This document shows positions 45,063 through 53,867 of a DNA stretch of 64,000 nt, piece by piece. This DNA is from Gordonibacter faecis (GTDB taxonomy: Bacteria > Actinomycetota > Coriobacteriia > Coriobacteriales > Eggerthellaceae), in assembly GCF_030077735.1 (NCBI RefSeq), contig NZ_JASJEU010000004.1, positions 26,399-90,398 of the forward strand, in the 5' to 3' direction. Each line of letters opens with the position of its first letter. Positions within the stretch are counted from its first letter, which is position 1. Made by a program: the position numbers and the translations under genes. Below the pieces are notes generated by a model, which was not told where the DNA came from, searched no databases, and saw nothing but the letters and a program-made list of their open reading frames with translations.

Positions 45063-46232
45063 CTACGAGAACGTGGCCTGGTGCTCTTCGTAGGTTTCGG
45101 AGAAGTAGTACTGCATGACGTTGTTCGCGTCCGGCTCGAAGTAGAAGAAGTAATACTTACCAAGCGACTCCTGGTCAGGCGCGCACACGGCCGTCAGGCA
45201 GTCCAGGCCCGGCGAGCAAATGGGCGTGGGCGGCAAGCCCTTGTTTGTGTACGTGCTGTACGGCGTCTCCGCGTGCACCTCTTCGGCAGTGGGGTTGTGA
45301 CCCACCTCGTAAGCCGTGGTGGCGTCGCTCTGCAGGTGTCCGTAGCTGGGCTCGCCGTCGGTACTCAGGCGGTTGTAGAACACGGCGGCCACCTTAGCGC
45401 GGATAAGTTCCTCGCCGCTGGACTCCTTCTCCACAATGCTCGCCAGCTTCACGGCGTCGTAGATGGTGAGGCCCTGCGACTGCGGGTACGACCAATCGAG
45501 CGAGGCCGTCTCGGTCTGGAACTGGTTCAACATGGTGCGAATGAGCGAGTCCGCCGTGACGGACGCATCAACGGGATACGTCTTGGGGAAGAGGAAGCCC
45601 TCAAGGCTGTTCGTACCAGCATCAGCCAAGAACGCATAGCTGGAAGCGTACACGCTGGCGTCGGCGGCTGCGGCCTTGAAGTCCTCAGCCGTCACGCGAC
45701 CGTCGGTGGCCGCGGCTACGAGGTCGGCAATTTGCGCGAGGGTGCTGCCCTCGGGGATGGTAAGCGCGTTGCCGAGACCGGGACCAGTCGTGAGTTGCTT
45801 AATAAGATCATCGACCGACGTGCCACCGGTGAACGTGTAGGTTCCGGGCTTGAGCTGGGAATCTACGCCGAGTTCGTTCACGCGCTTCGTGAAGTCAGAC
45901 GCGCTTCCCACCAGCTTGGCATCGACGAGCAGCGTGCCGATAGCCTGCGCCCCGGTGCCCTCGGGCACGGTAACGGTAGCTTCCTGGCCCTCGGCCAAAA
46001 GCTCCACTTGCTGCGTGCCGGAACAGCTGTTGAACAGGGTGAGCACACCCCACGCGAGGCCGCCGATAACCACCACGGCCAGCACGGCCGCGAAAATCAT
46101 GGGCGCCTTACTTTGCTTCGGGCGGATGTAACTGGTGTCATACGTGCGAAACTCACGCTCGCCGCGCGCATGCGCGGAGCGGGCTGCGTGGTTGGGTCGC
46201 TGAGAGTAGGTGACTTGCTTCCGTGGGGGCAT
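45063..46232 (-). CDS. mltG: Endolytic murein transglycosylase MltG (YceG-like)
   Basis: MltG cuts nascent glycan strands at the membrane. The 389-residue product has a basic cytoplasmic N-terminus, one membrane helix (about 45-66, ending before CSGTQQ), a LysM-like segment and the catalytic region with Glu in LASIVEKESSGEELI, followed by RLSTDGEPSYGHLQSDATTAY and NKGLPPTPICSPG. The ATG at 46232 follows AGAGGA. It lies 10 bases after the ruvX stop, as in many bacteria. Confidence 0.93.
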   Translation of the reverse strand: MPPRKQVTYSQRPNHAARSAHARGEREFRTYDTSYIRPKQSKAPMIFAAVLAVVVIGGLAWGVLTLFNSCSGTQQVELLAEGQEATVTVPEGTGAQAIGTLLVDAKLVGSASDFTKRVNELGVDSQLKPGTYTFTGGTSVDDLIKQLTTGPGLGNALTIPEGSTLAQIADLVAAATDGRVTAEDFKAAAADASVYASSYAFLADAGTNSLEGFLFPKTYPVDASVTADSLIRTMLNQFQTETASLDWSYPQSQGLTIYDAVKLASIVEKESSGEELIRAKVAAVFYNRLSTDGEPSYGHLQSDATTAYEVGHNPTAEEVHAETPYSTYTNKGLPPTPICSPGLDCLTAVCAPDQESLGKYYFFYFEPDANNVMQYYFSETYEEHQATFS

Positions 46233-46242
46233 GGACGATCCT

Positions 46243-46668
46243 CTACCTTTCACCTTGCCGACGGCGCGCATCAAGCCACGCCTGCAAGAACAGACTTGCG
46301 GCTATCATATCTATTTTGCCGCGCATCTCCCGCTCACTCATCCCCTTTTCACGCAAACTCCGTTTGGCTTCCTGTGAACTGAGTCGCTCATCGGCGAACT
46401 CAAGGGGCAGGTCGCACGCGCGCGCAATGCGAGTTGCCGTATCGCGAATACGCGCCGCCTGGGGACCTTCCTCCCCGGAGAGCGTACGCGGAAGACCACA
46501 GAGAAGAAGTTCGGGCTCCCAATCTTCCAGCACACGCTTGAAGGGCTTTGTGTGCGAGAGCACGTCGGCGGCCGGCAACACGCACACGGGAGAAGCAACG
46601 CGCTCCCCCGGATCGCTGATAGCGATGCCGATACGCGTCTCACCAATGTCAAGCGCCATAATGCGCAT
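46243..46668 (-). CDS. ruvX: Holliday junction resolvase-like / pre-16S rRNA nuclease (YqgF)
   Basis: YqgF/RuvX processes the 5' end of pre-16S rRNA and has an RNase H-like fold. The 141-residue product shows MALDIGETRIGIAISD with the catalytic Asp, CGLPRTLSGEEG, and DERLSSQEA with a second acidic residue. AAGGAG precedes the ATG. It follows alaS after a 300-base spacer of repeats. Confidence 0.93.
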   Translation of the reverse strand: MRIMALDIGETRIGIAISDPGERVASPVCVLPAADVLSHTKPFKRVLEDWEPELLLCGLPRTLSGEEGPQAARIRDTATRIARACDLPLEFADERLSSQEAKRSLREKGMSEREMRGKIDMIAASLFLQAWLDARRRQGER

Positions 46669-46740
46669 GATGTCTCCTTACGAGAGCGCCGTCTTTGGGC
46701 GGAGCTGCACTTTTGATGACGCACGAGTGGCAGGTGCAAC

Positions 46741-46791
46741 CAGCGTTTTCGCGCTGCCGCGCGAAAGGGCGATTCATGAATCGCCCCTACG
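46741..46791. repeat. Dispersed hairpin repeat (GGGCGATTCA/TGAATCGCCC type)
   Basis: CCAGCGTTTTCGCGCTGCCG leads into the perfect 20-base palindrome GGGCGATTCATGAATCGCCC (46767-46786) and CTACG. It is the same family as 22370-22420, with paired base changes in the stem. Confidence 0.75.
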
Positions 46792-46853
46792 AGGGTCTCT
46801 CAACCTACAACTCTGCCACAGGTTGAGGCGCCCGAAGCATGGCGGAGTCGCCA

Positions 46854-46962
46854 GGCGCGGGCTGAGGGGTCTGAAGCGCAGTTCCGCACGAGCCGAAGCG
46901 TCCATTGGACGCTTCGCGCGAGCTCAGGACTGTCTGAGCATTCAGACCTCTCAGCCCGCGCC
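46854..46962. repeat. Palindromic element with conserved core and unique arms, copy 2
   Basis: Arms of 22 bases (46854-46875 and 46941-46962; start GGCGCGGGCTGAG) pair with one mismatch. The interior holds AGTTCCGCA ... AGGACTGTCTGAGC, the same core as at 7461-7531, with an extra GAAGCGTCC/GGACGCTTC hairpin inside. It ends 10 bases after the alaS stop. Confidence 0.6.
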
Positions 46963-46972
46963 CCAACAAACC

Positions 46973-49618
46973 CTACAGCAGCATCCCCCGGGCAGCCTCA
47001 AGCGCCGCATCAATACCAGAGGCGTCCTTGCCGCCGGCCTGCGCCATGGCCGCTTTTCCGCCGCCGCCGCCCTTGATGTTCCCCGAGATGGCCTTGATCA
47101 CCGCACCCGCGTCAAAGCCCGCTTCCACCGCTTCCGGTGCACCGGCAGCCAGCAGCACGGGCTTGCCATCCTTCTCGGCTGCCAGCACCGCAGCGCCCGG
47201 CTTGCCGAGGCGGGCACGCAGAACATCCCACGCGTTGCGCATCTGACCAGCGTCGGCCTCACCCATGCGGCCGATGATAACCGGATAGCCGCCCTTGCCC
47301 TCAACGGCAGTCTCCACCAGTTTGGAGACACCATCCTCGGATACCGTCTCAATACCGCGCTTAAGCTTCGTCTGCAACTCCTTGAGTTGCTTCACGTTGG
47401 CGGCGGAGCGCTCGGACACGTCGAACAACGGCACACGCAGCGCCTCGGCGGCCTCCTTGAGTTCAGCCTCCATGCGGTTCATCAGCGCAAGCGCATCGAA
47501 GCTGGTCACAGCCTCAATGCGGCGCAGGTTCGCACCTACGCTTGTCTCGTTGGCAATCTTCACGAACCCGATTTCGCTCGTGGCGGACACGTGCGTGCCG
47601 CCACAGAGTTCCTGAGAGAAGCCTTCAATATCCAGCACACGCACGAACTCGCCGTACTTCTCGCCAAAGAGCGCCATGACGCCCGCCTCGCGAGCCGATG
47701 CCAGCGACGTTTCATAGGCGCGCACCGGATGGTTCTCCATGATCTTCTGGTTGGCCAGGCGCTCAACCTCGGCAATTTGGTCGGCCGTCATGGCCTCAAA
47801 GTGCGTGAAGTCGAAACGCAAGCGGTTGTCGGCCACGTAGCTACCGGCCTGCTTCACGTGGTCGCCCAGCACCTCGCGCAACGCCCAGTGCAGGATGTGG
47901 GTGGCCGTGTGGTTGCGGCGAATGCGCTCGCGACGCGGGATATCAATGGCTGCGCGCACGGTGTCGCCCACCTGAATGCGACCGCCGGGCTCTTCCATCA
48001 CCTTCACCGTATGCGCGATCAGGCCCTTTTCGGGCTCTTTGGTATCCAAAACCGCCACGACGGTATCATCTTTGGCCAAAACGCCGGTGTCACCAATCTG
48101 GCCGCCCTTCTCGGCGTAGAACGGCGTGATGTCCAGCACCACGCGACCTTCGTCGCCGGCCTCAAGGGCATCAACCTGCGCACCGTCTTTTACGAGCGCC
48201 AGCACGCGCGCATCGGCGTCGTTTTTCGTGTAGCCGCAGAACTCCGTGGGGCCCGCCGCCTCCAGAATTTCGCTCATGACACCGCCATATGTGGACCACG
48301 CAGCCTCGGCATCCTTCGTGTTGGCGGCACGGGCGCGTTCGCGCTGCTCAGTCATGCAGTGCTCGAAGCCCTCCATGTCAACCTGCATGCCGCCTTCGGC
48401 GCACAGCTCACACGTAACCTCCACCGGGAAGCCATAGGTGTCATGCAGCGTGAAGGCGCGGTCACCCGGCAGCACGTCACCCTCAAGTTCGGCGAGCGCC
48501 TCATCCAGATAGGCGCGACCCTGGCGCAGGTTCGCGCCAAAACGTTCTTCCTCGGACAGAATCACGCGACGCATGAGCTCGCGGTTCTCCACAATTTCGG
48601 GGTACACGTGGCCCATGAGGTTCACAATCTCGTCAACGTAGTCGTTGAGGAAGGGCTTGTCGAGGCCCAGCAGGTGACCCTTCATGACGGCGCGGCGCAG
48701 CAGACGGCGCAACACGTAGCCGCGACCCTCGTTCGAAGGGAGGATGCCATCAGCAATCATGAATGCCACAGCGCGGCTGTGATCAGCCATGATGCGCAGG
48801 CTGAGGTCGACGGCCGGGTCTTCGCCGTACGTGGTGCCGGTCAGCTTCTCGCCCACTGCCACCAGCGAGCGCAGCACGTCGGTCTCGTAGTTGGACTGCA
48901 CACCCTGCAGAATGGCCGCGATACGCTCCAGGCCCATGCCAGTGTCGATGTTCTTCTTTGGCAGCGGCACAAACGTGCCGTCCTCCTGGCCATCGTACTG
49001 CGTGAACACAAGGTTCCAGTACTCCAAGTAGCGGTCGCAGTCGCAGCCCGGCGCGCAGTCGGGGCTGCCGCAGCCAAACTCTTCGCCCTGGTCGTAGTAG
49101 ATTTCCGAGCAGGGGCCGCAGGGGCCGGTAGGTCCGGCACGCCAGAAGTTGTCTTCCTCGCCCAGGCGCGAAATGTGGTCGTCCGGCACGCCAAGGCTTT
49201 TCCAAATTTCAATAGTCTCATCGTCGTCCAAGTACACGGTGAAGTACAGACGCTCGGCCGGAAGTCCCAACACCTCGGTGGAGAACTCATAGGCCCAGGC
49301 GCACATTTCCTTCTTGAAGTACGCACCGAAGCTAAAGTTGCCCAGCATCTCGAAGAAGCTCTGGTGGCGACCCGTGGTGCCAATGATGTCGATGTCGTTC
49401 GTGCGCACGCACTTCTGCACCGTGGTGGTGCCCACATAGGGTGCCTCGAGGTGCTTCTGCTGCAGGAAGTAGGGCTTGAACTGCACCATGCCGGCGCTCG
49501 TCAGCAGAAGCGACGGGTCGTCGGGAATCAGCGAAGACGAGGGCCAGCGCTTGCAGCCCTTTTCCTCGAAAAAGCTCAGGTACTTCTCGCGGATTTCCGC
49601 GCTGGTCATATACTCCAT
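46973..49618 (-). CDS. alaS: Alanine-tRNA ligase
   Basis: AlaRS charges tRNA-Ala and edits Ser/Gly errors. The 881-residue product has the class II core (about 1-250; FFEEKGCKRWPSSSLIPDD, TGRHQSFFEMLGNFSFG), the tRNA-recognition domain, the editing site HTATHILHWALREVLGDHV with SQELCGGTHV, and a C-terminal DHHA1 domain with Gly-rich IKGGGGGKAAMAQAGG. ATG 49618 follows ACAGGAAG. No T-box is present upstream, unlike pheS. The first gene of the long leftward block. Confidence 0.97.
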   Translation of the reverse strand: MEYMTSAEIREKYLSFFEEKGCKRWPSSSLIPDDPSLLLTSAGMVQFKPYFLQQKHLEAPYVGTTTVQKCVRTNDIDIIGTTGRHQSFFEMLGNFSFGAYFKKEMCAWAYEFSTEVLGLPAERLYFTVYLDDDETIEIWKSLGVPDDHISRLGEEDNFWRAGPTGPCGPCSEIYYDQGEEFGCGSPDCAPGCDCDRYLEYWNLVFTQYDGQEDGTFVPLPKKNIDTGMGLERIAAILQGVQSNYETDVLRSLVAVGEKLTGTTYGEDPAVDLSLRIMADHSRAVAFMIADGILPSNEGRGYVLRRLLRRAVMKGHLLGLDKPFLNDYVDEIVNLMGHVYPEIVENRELMRRVILSEEERFGANLRQGRAYLDEALAELEGDVLPGDRAFTLHDTYGFPVEVTCELCAEGGMQVDMEGFEHCMTEQRERARAANTKDAEAAWSTYGGVMSEILEAAGPTEFCGYTKNDADARVLALVKDGAQVDALEAGDEGRVVLDITPFYAEKGGQIGDTGVLAKDDTVVAVLDTKEPEKGLIAHTVKVMEEPGGRIQVGDTVRAAIDIPRRERIRRNHTATHILHWALREVLGDHVKQAGSYVADNRLRFDFTHFEAMTADQIAEVERLANQKIMENHPVRAYETSLASAREAGVMALFGEKYGEFVRVLDIEGFSQELCGGTHVSATSEIGFVKIANETSVGANLRRIEAVTSFDALALMNRMEAELKEAAEALRVPLFDVSERSAANVKQLKELQTKLKRGIETVSEDGVSKLVETAVEGKGGYPVIIGRMGEADAGQMRNAWDVLRARLGKPGAAVLAAEKDGKPVLLAAGAPEAVEAGFDAGAVIKAISGNIKGGGGGKAAMAQAGGKDASGIDAALEAARGMLL

Positions 49619-49738
49619 GTCGTTTTTCTTCCTGTCCGTTCTCCTACGTTCTGGCCGCGGCCACAACGTTCCCTCTGGTCACAACGGCGCGGGCGCCCCC
49701 TTGGGCCCCGCGCCGTCTCAAACGCGTGTGAGCACCGC

Positions 49739-51040
49739 CTAGCGATCTTTGCGGCGCTGCGCCCTCTTCTCCTCCGCCTCGGCCCGGCGCTGCTCAGTAC
49801 GCTCAGCGGCGGCCGAAACGCCCGGATGCGGCGAGATGGCGTCGGCGATGGGAACTACTGCCTCGTCGGACGCGGGCGTTCCCTTGAAGAACACCCCGTC
49901 TTTCGCCACGAGTTGGCGCCCCGTGTGCTTCTCGAAATAATGCACGAACACCGACTTCGCAACCGCCACAGCCGGAATGGATGCCAACATACCCACAAGC
50001 GAACCGGTAAGCCCACTCATGGCACCACCAATGGCGGAACCCGCCATGAGAGCAATGAGCGTGAGCGCCGGGTGCACGTCCACCGAGTTCGCCATAATTT
50101 TAGGCGAAATGAACGTGTAGACAATCTGCTGAATGGCAATGGTACCCAACAGCGCGATAAGGCCTACGATGGGGTTCACGAACACACCGACGATGGCCGC
50201 CAGCGCGCCTCCCAGCCACGGGCCAATGATGGGGATGATGTTGAGCAAACCCGCAATGCCACCGAGGGCCGCGTAGTTTGGGATACCCGTTACGCCGAAC
50301 AGCACGCCGCACGCAAGGCCAATGACCGCGCACTGCAGCAGTGTTCCCTTGATGTAGCCACCCATGACACGCGTGAACGTGACGTGCAGCATGTCGAGGT
50401 CTTCCTGGCGGCGAGGGCTGCACAAACGACGGCACTCACGGCCGAGCGCGGGCAGCTCCATGAGAATCCAGAACGCAACGACCAGCGCAAAGCCAATGGC
50501 AACGAAGCTGTTAACCACTGTGGTACCGATGGCAACCACACTACTAGCGCCCTCGCGCGCAAATGTGGAAGCCCAGTTGCCCAGCGCGGCAAGCGCGTCG
50601 TTCATCCACTGCTGCACCACATCATTCTTCAAGATGTCGGCGTACTGGGAGTACAGGTTGTTGCCCCACGTGGTGATGGTTTGCACGTAGGCAGGAATGC
50701 TTTCGATGAGGCTGGTGAACTGCCCACCCAGACCAAACGCCGGCGAGAATAACAGCAGACACACTAAACCCAGCACCACAAACATAAGCACGTAGGCCAC
50801 GGTAGTGCCCACGGCGCGGTTCACGCCAATTTTTTCCAGCTTGTTCACGGGACCGCGCAGGCAGAACACGATGACGGTGGACCACACGATAATGCCTACA
50901 GGCACCGACAGCAGGTTCAACAGGTAAATGAACACGCCAGTGAGCAGGATGCCACCGACGGCCGTCCATACCAAAAGGAAGCGACGGCGGGCTTTCAGCG
51001 CCTTCGCCGATTCGCGCTCGTCCTGTTCACAGCCCTCCAC
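49739..51040 (-). CDS. AI-2E family transporter
   Basis: This is a membrane permease-like protein of 433 residues with about 8 hydrophobic segments. The family pattern is seen in FISPKIMANSVDVHPALTLIALMAG and GIAGLLNIIPIIGPWLGG. Members have been linked to export of small molecules or sodium/proton exchange; substrate is unknown here. The cytoplasmic tail is rich in Arg/Glu. The start is GTG 51040. It follows the DUF948-like gene by 23 bases. Confidence 0.88.
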   Translation of the reverse strand: MEGCEQDERESAKALKARRRFLLVWTAVGGILLTGVFIYLLNLLSVPVGIIVWSTVIVFCLRGPVNKLEKIGVNRAVGTTVAYVLMFVVLGLVCLLLFSPAFGLGGQFTSLIESIPAYVQTITTWGNNLYSQYADILKNDVVQQWMNDALAALGNWASTFAREGASSVVAIGTTVVNSFVAIGFALVVAFWILMELPALGRECRRLCSPRRQEDLDMLHVTFTRVMGGYIKGTLLQCAVIGLACGVLFGVTGIPNYAALGGIAGLLNIIPIIGPWLGGALAAIVGVFVNPIVGLIALLGTIAIQQIVYTFISPKIMANSVDVHPALTLIALMAGSAIGGAMSGLTGSLVGMLASIPAVAVAKSVFVHYFEKHTGRQLVAKDGVFFKGTPASDEAVVPIADAISPHPGVSAAAERTEQRRAEAEEKRAQRRKDR

Positions 51041-51063
51041 GCCCGAGGTCCCTCCCTGCGACT

Positions 51064-51846
51064 CTAGTTCTTAGCGTGCGCGGGAGTGGACGAACCGGAG
51101 GTTGCGGCACCTGCGGTGGTGTCCGCGTTTTGTGCGCCTTCATAGGTGAAGTAGCGCGACGCGGCATCGGCGTCGGAGGCAGCGGCGGCGGTCACCGCGT
51201 CAGCCACGCTGGCGGCAGCCACGGCGGTCTGCTCGGCGGCGGCGCGCTTGGCAGCGGCGCGTTCTTCGCGCTCGGCACGCTGTTCGGCCATCTGCTCCCG
51301 CTGGTCGGCAACGGCCGCGCTTGCCACGGCGGCCGAGCCCTTCACGACACTCTTAAGCGTGTCGGCGGCACTCACTTCGGACACCCGTGCATCAGCAGCG
51401 GCCTTTTCCTGGCCAAGAGCCACGGATTCCTCGCTCGCACGCTTTGGCTTGAGCGCATGGCGCACGCGAGAGGTGACGTTGTTCACCAGCTCCATGGGGG
51501 CGCTGGCTACGTTGTCTACCGCATCGACGGCCGACGACACGGAATCGGTGATCTCGTTCACATCTTCCAGAATTTGATCAACACGCATAATTTCCAGGTT
51601 CGCAGCATCCACCGTGAGCGACACGCGCTCAACGAGCGGGTCAACTTTAGCCGCAACGGGCTCAAGCGAGGCGGTAATGCGCTCAACGTGGGCCAACGTG
51701 GGCTCCACTTGCTTTTGCACCTCTTCCACCGTCTTGCGCGTTCGGCGCACGGTCATGACCAGTTCAACGACGAGCCAAATGAGGGCCGCGCCGACAAGCA
51801 CGTACACGATGGGCAACGCAATACCTATGATTTCGCTGATATCCAT
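51064..51846 (-). CDS. DUF948-like membrane-anchored coiled-coil protein
   Basis: A single N-terminal membrane helix (about 8-30) is followed by a long helical region (about 35-120) with heptad-like spacing and repeated VEPTLAHVERITASLEPV and VDAVDNVAS segments. An Ala/Glu/Arg-rich tail follows. This matches small DUF948-type proteins of unknown function. AGGAGG precedes the ATG. It lies between rarA and the AI-2E transporter gene, all leftward. Confidence 0.7.
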   Translation of the reverse strand: MDISEIIGIALPIVYVLVGAALIWLVVELVMTVRRTRKTVEEVQKQVEPTLAHVERITASLEPVAAKVDPLVERVSLTVDAANLEIMRVDQILEDVNEITDSVSSAVDAVDNVASAPMELVNNVTSRVRHALKPKRASEESVALGQEKAAADARVSEVSAADTLKSVVKGSAAVASAAVADQREQMAEQRAEREERAAAKRAAAEQTAVAAASVADAVTAAAASDADAASRYFTYEGAQNADTTAGAATSGSSTPAHAKN

Positions 51847-51953
51847 AAGGACGCCTCCTGAGCTACCGAAGCCTTCACTATATCATGTCTACCTCGGATT
51901 CTATACAGCCCCGATCACGTTTTCATCCCGCTTCCATAGGCGACACCAATTGG

Positions 51954-53417
51954 TTACTTGCCCTCGGCCGACGAGGTTTCCGCGGACGACTTATCGGCGT
52001 CCGCGGAAGAACCCGCATCGGACGGGGCGGGGGTCGGTTTGGCCGCATCGTCCGCACGCGAGGGCGCTGGGCGGCTTTTAGCCGGACGCTGAGGCGGAGT
52101 GCTTGCAGCGTCGAAGCGATCGCGCGCGGCGGCATCGGCCCGGTAGGCTTCCCAGCCGCGGTCGCTCGGGCGGTAGAATACGCCGCGTTCCAGGCCTTCG
52201 GGCAAGTAGCGCTGTTCCACCCAGCCGCCCGGATAGTTGTGCGGATACTTATAGGTGCCGTAATCCTCCGAACCTGGACGGTGCCTATCGCGCAGATAGT
52301 CAGGTACGGAGCGCGCGGGGCCGTGACGAACCTCGGCGAGTGCAGCGTCAATGCCCGCTTCCGCCGCATTGCTCTTGGGAGCCAACGCTAAATAGATGGC
52401 AGCCTGCGCCAGGTTGATGCGGCACTCGGGATAACCGATGACCTCGGCCGACTTAAAGGCCGCCTCGGCCACGAGCAGCGCCTGCGGGTCGGCGTTGCCA
52501 ATATCTTCCGACGCAGCAATAAACATGCGCCGCGCAATAAACTTCGGGTCTTCTCCCCCGTCAATCATGCGAGCGAGGTAGTACAGCGCGGCGTCCGGAT
52601 CACTGCCGCGCATCGACTTGATGAACGCGGATATGATGTCGTAGTGCATATCCTTGTTCTTGTCGTAGGGCAGCGTACGGTGCGGCGTGGCGGCACGCAC
52701 GTTGTCCTCGGTGATGCGCGCGGGCTTCTTACGCGTGCCGGGTTCCACCATGCCGGCGGCCAGCTCCAACGTGGTGAGCGCGCCGCGACCATCGCCCCCG
52801 GCCAAAAGCACAATGGCATCACGCGCTTTGTCGTCCAACTGGTAGCGCCCATCGAGGCCGCGTTCGTCGGCGAGCGCGCGGTTGACCAATTCGGCCACGT
52901 CCGCATCCGACAGCGCGTGCAGCTCCACAATGCGCGAACGACTGATAAGCGCGGAGTTCACTTCGAAAAATGGATTCTCCGTGGTAGCCCCCACCAGCAC
53001 AAGCACGCGATCTTCCACGGCGTGCAACAGCGCGTCTTGCTGGCTGCGGTTGAAGCGATGAATCTCGTCGACGAACAGAATGGTGCGCAGCCCGCTCATG
53101 GTGAGGCGCTTTTCGGCCGCGTCAATCTCGCGTCGCAGGTCAGACACCGTGCCGCCGATGGCCGACACCTCCACGAACACGGCCTTTGTGGTTTCCGCCA
53201 CCACGTGCGCCAGCGACGTCTTGCCCGTGCCAGCCGGCCCGAACAAAATGACCGAACTTAGCCGATCCTGCTCAATGGCACTGCGCAGCCAACTACCCGG
53301 CCCCACCGCCTCGTCCTGCCCCACCAATTCATCGAGCGATCGCGGCCGCATTCGCACCGCCAACGGCGCAACTTCCGACTTCCGCTCATTCTCTATTTCA
53401 GTAAATAAGGTATCCAT
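51954..53417 (-). CDS. rarA: Replication-associated recombination protein A (MgsA/RarA ATPase)
   Basis: RarA is a clamp-loader-like AAA+ ATPase acting at stalled forks. The 487-residue product has Walker A FGPAGTGKTS near residue 62, Walker B FVDEIHRFNRSQQDALLHAVE, sensor TTENPFFEVNSAL and the C-terminal tetramerisation region. The last 55 residues are Pro/Ala/Ser-rich. The ATG at 53417 has a weak ribosome site. A LexA box lies about 19 bases upstream, so it is likely SOS-induced. Confidence 0.93.
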   Translation of the reverse strand: MDTLFTEIENERKSEVAPLAVRMRPRSLDELVGQDEAVGPGSWLRSAIEQDRLSSVILFGPAGTGKTSLAHVVAETTKAVFVEVSAIGGTVSDLRREIDAAEKRLTMSGLRTILFVDEIHRFNRSQQDALLHAVEDRVLVLVGATTENPFFEVNSALISRSRIVELHALSDADVAELVNRALADERGLDGRYQLDDKARDAIVLLAGGDGRGALTTLELAAGMVEPGTRKKPARITEDNVRAATPHRTLPYDKNKDMHYDIISAFIKSMRGSDPDAALYYLARMIDGGEDPKFIARRMFIAASEDIGNADPQALLVAEAAFKSAEVIGYPECRINLAQAAIYLALAPKSNAAEAGIDAALAEVRHGPARSVPDYLRDRHRPGSEDYGTYKYPHNYPGGWVEQRYLPEGLERGVFYRPSDRGWEAYRADAAARDRFDAASTPPQRPAKSRPAPSRADDAAKPTPAPSDAGSSADADKSSAETSSAEGK

Positions 53418-53435
53418 GAATCCATGGTAACATAC

Positions 53436-53447
53436 GAACGCTTGTTC
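53436..53447 (-). promoter_or_regulatory. LexA box upstream of rarA
   Basis: GAAC-GCTT-GTTC is a complete LexA palindrome immediately before the rarA start. Confidence 0.7.
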
Positions 53448-53562
53448 TGGCTAGACCCCTTATAAAGGTTGTTGCATTCCGGTTGAGCCGGCGACAGGGT
53501 GGCGAATATGGAAACTGTCAAACAATACAGATGTCAAGACTTTATTTTGGGCGGGCAAAACA

Positions 53563-53746
53563 TATACTCAAATCAGGTCCTGCCCTCGAAGCCATACTTT
53601 GCGATGGACCGATGCTAATACATGAGGGAGCTCAAGATAGCGCGTGAAATGGAGATTCGTGTCTGTTGATACGAAAGCCAGGAAGCGGGCTGCGAGCACC
53701 CACCTTTTAAGGTGGGTTCATCCTTCTGGCCGGGGGTGGGGCTTTT
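53563..53746 (+). ncRNA. ssrS: Candidate 6S RNA
   Basis: A TATACT box (53563-53568) would start a transcript at about 53575. Its 5' sequence GTCCTGCCCTCG (53577-53588) pairs all 12 bases, using G-U pairs, with CGGGGGTGGGGC (53731-53742), and after a two-base bulge GCCA pairs with TGGC. A TTTT run follows the closing stem. Inside, GCCAGGAAG pairs with CTTCTGGC around a CCCACCT/AGGTGGG hairpin. The G-U pairs only work on the plus strand. A roughly 170-base rod with a large internal bubble fits 6S RNA, which mimics an open promoter and binds RNA polymerase. The neighbour rarA is also near 6S in Bacillus. The call is by shape, not by alignment. Confidence 0.5.
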
Positions 53747-53760
53747 CACGCAACACAAAG

Positions 53761-53793
53761 AGGCGCCGCGCTTCCCCAGGAAACGCGGCGCCT
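53761..53793. terminator. Terminator between the 6S-like RNA and the sensor kinase gene
   Basis: AGGCGCCGCG (53761-53770) and CGCGGCGCCT (53784-53793) form a perfect 10-bp stem. It lies 75 bases past the kinase stop and could end either transcript. Confidence 0.65.
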
Positions 53794-53867
53794 TGGTGTT
53801 TCTGGGATACCCCCGCACATACGGCATTTGCAGACTAGCGCGGCTCTCCCCGCACGCGTTTCGGCCG

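Noticed and set aside
46223..50752. Very long plus-strand open frame (about 1500 codons) opposite alaS and its neighbours
   Set aside because: It lies antisense to clearly conserved alaS, ruvX and AI-2E genes, crosses several gene boundaries, and its protein is His/Arg-rich without any domain; this is a high-GC mirror frame.
53575..53746. SRP (4.5S) RNA, tmRNA or RNase P RNA as identity of the structured RNA
   Set aside because: The SRP GGAAG/GCAGCC tip, a tmRNA Ala acceptor stem or RNase P core motifs are not seen; rod shape and size fit 6S better.
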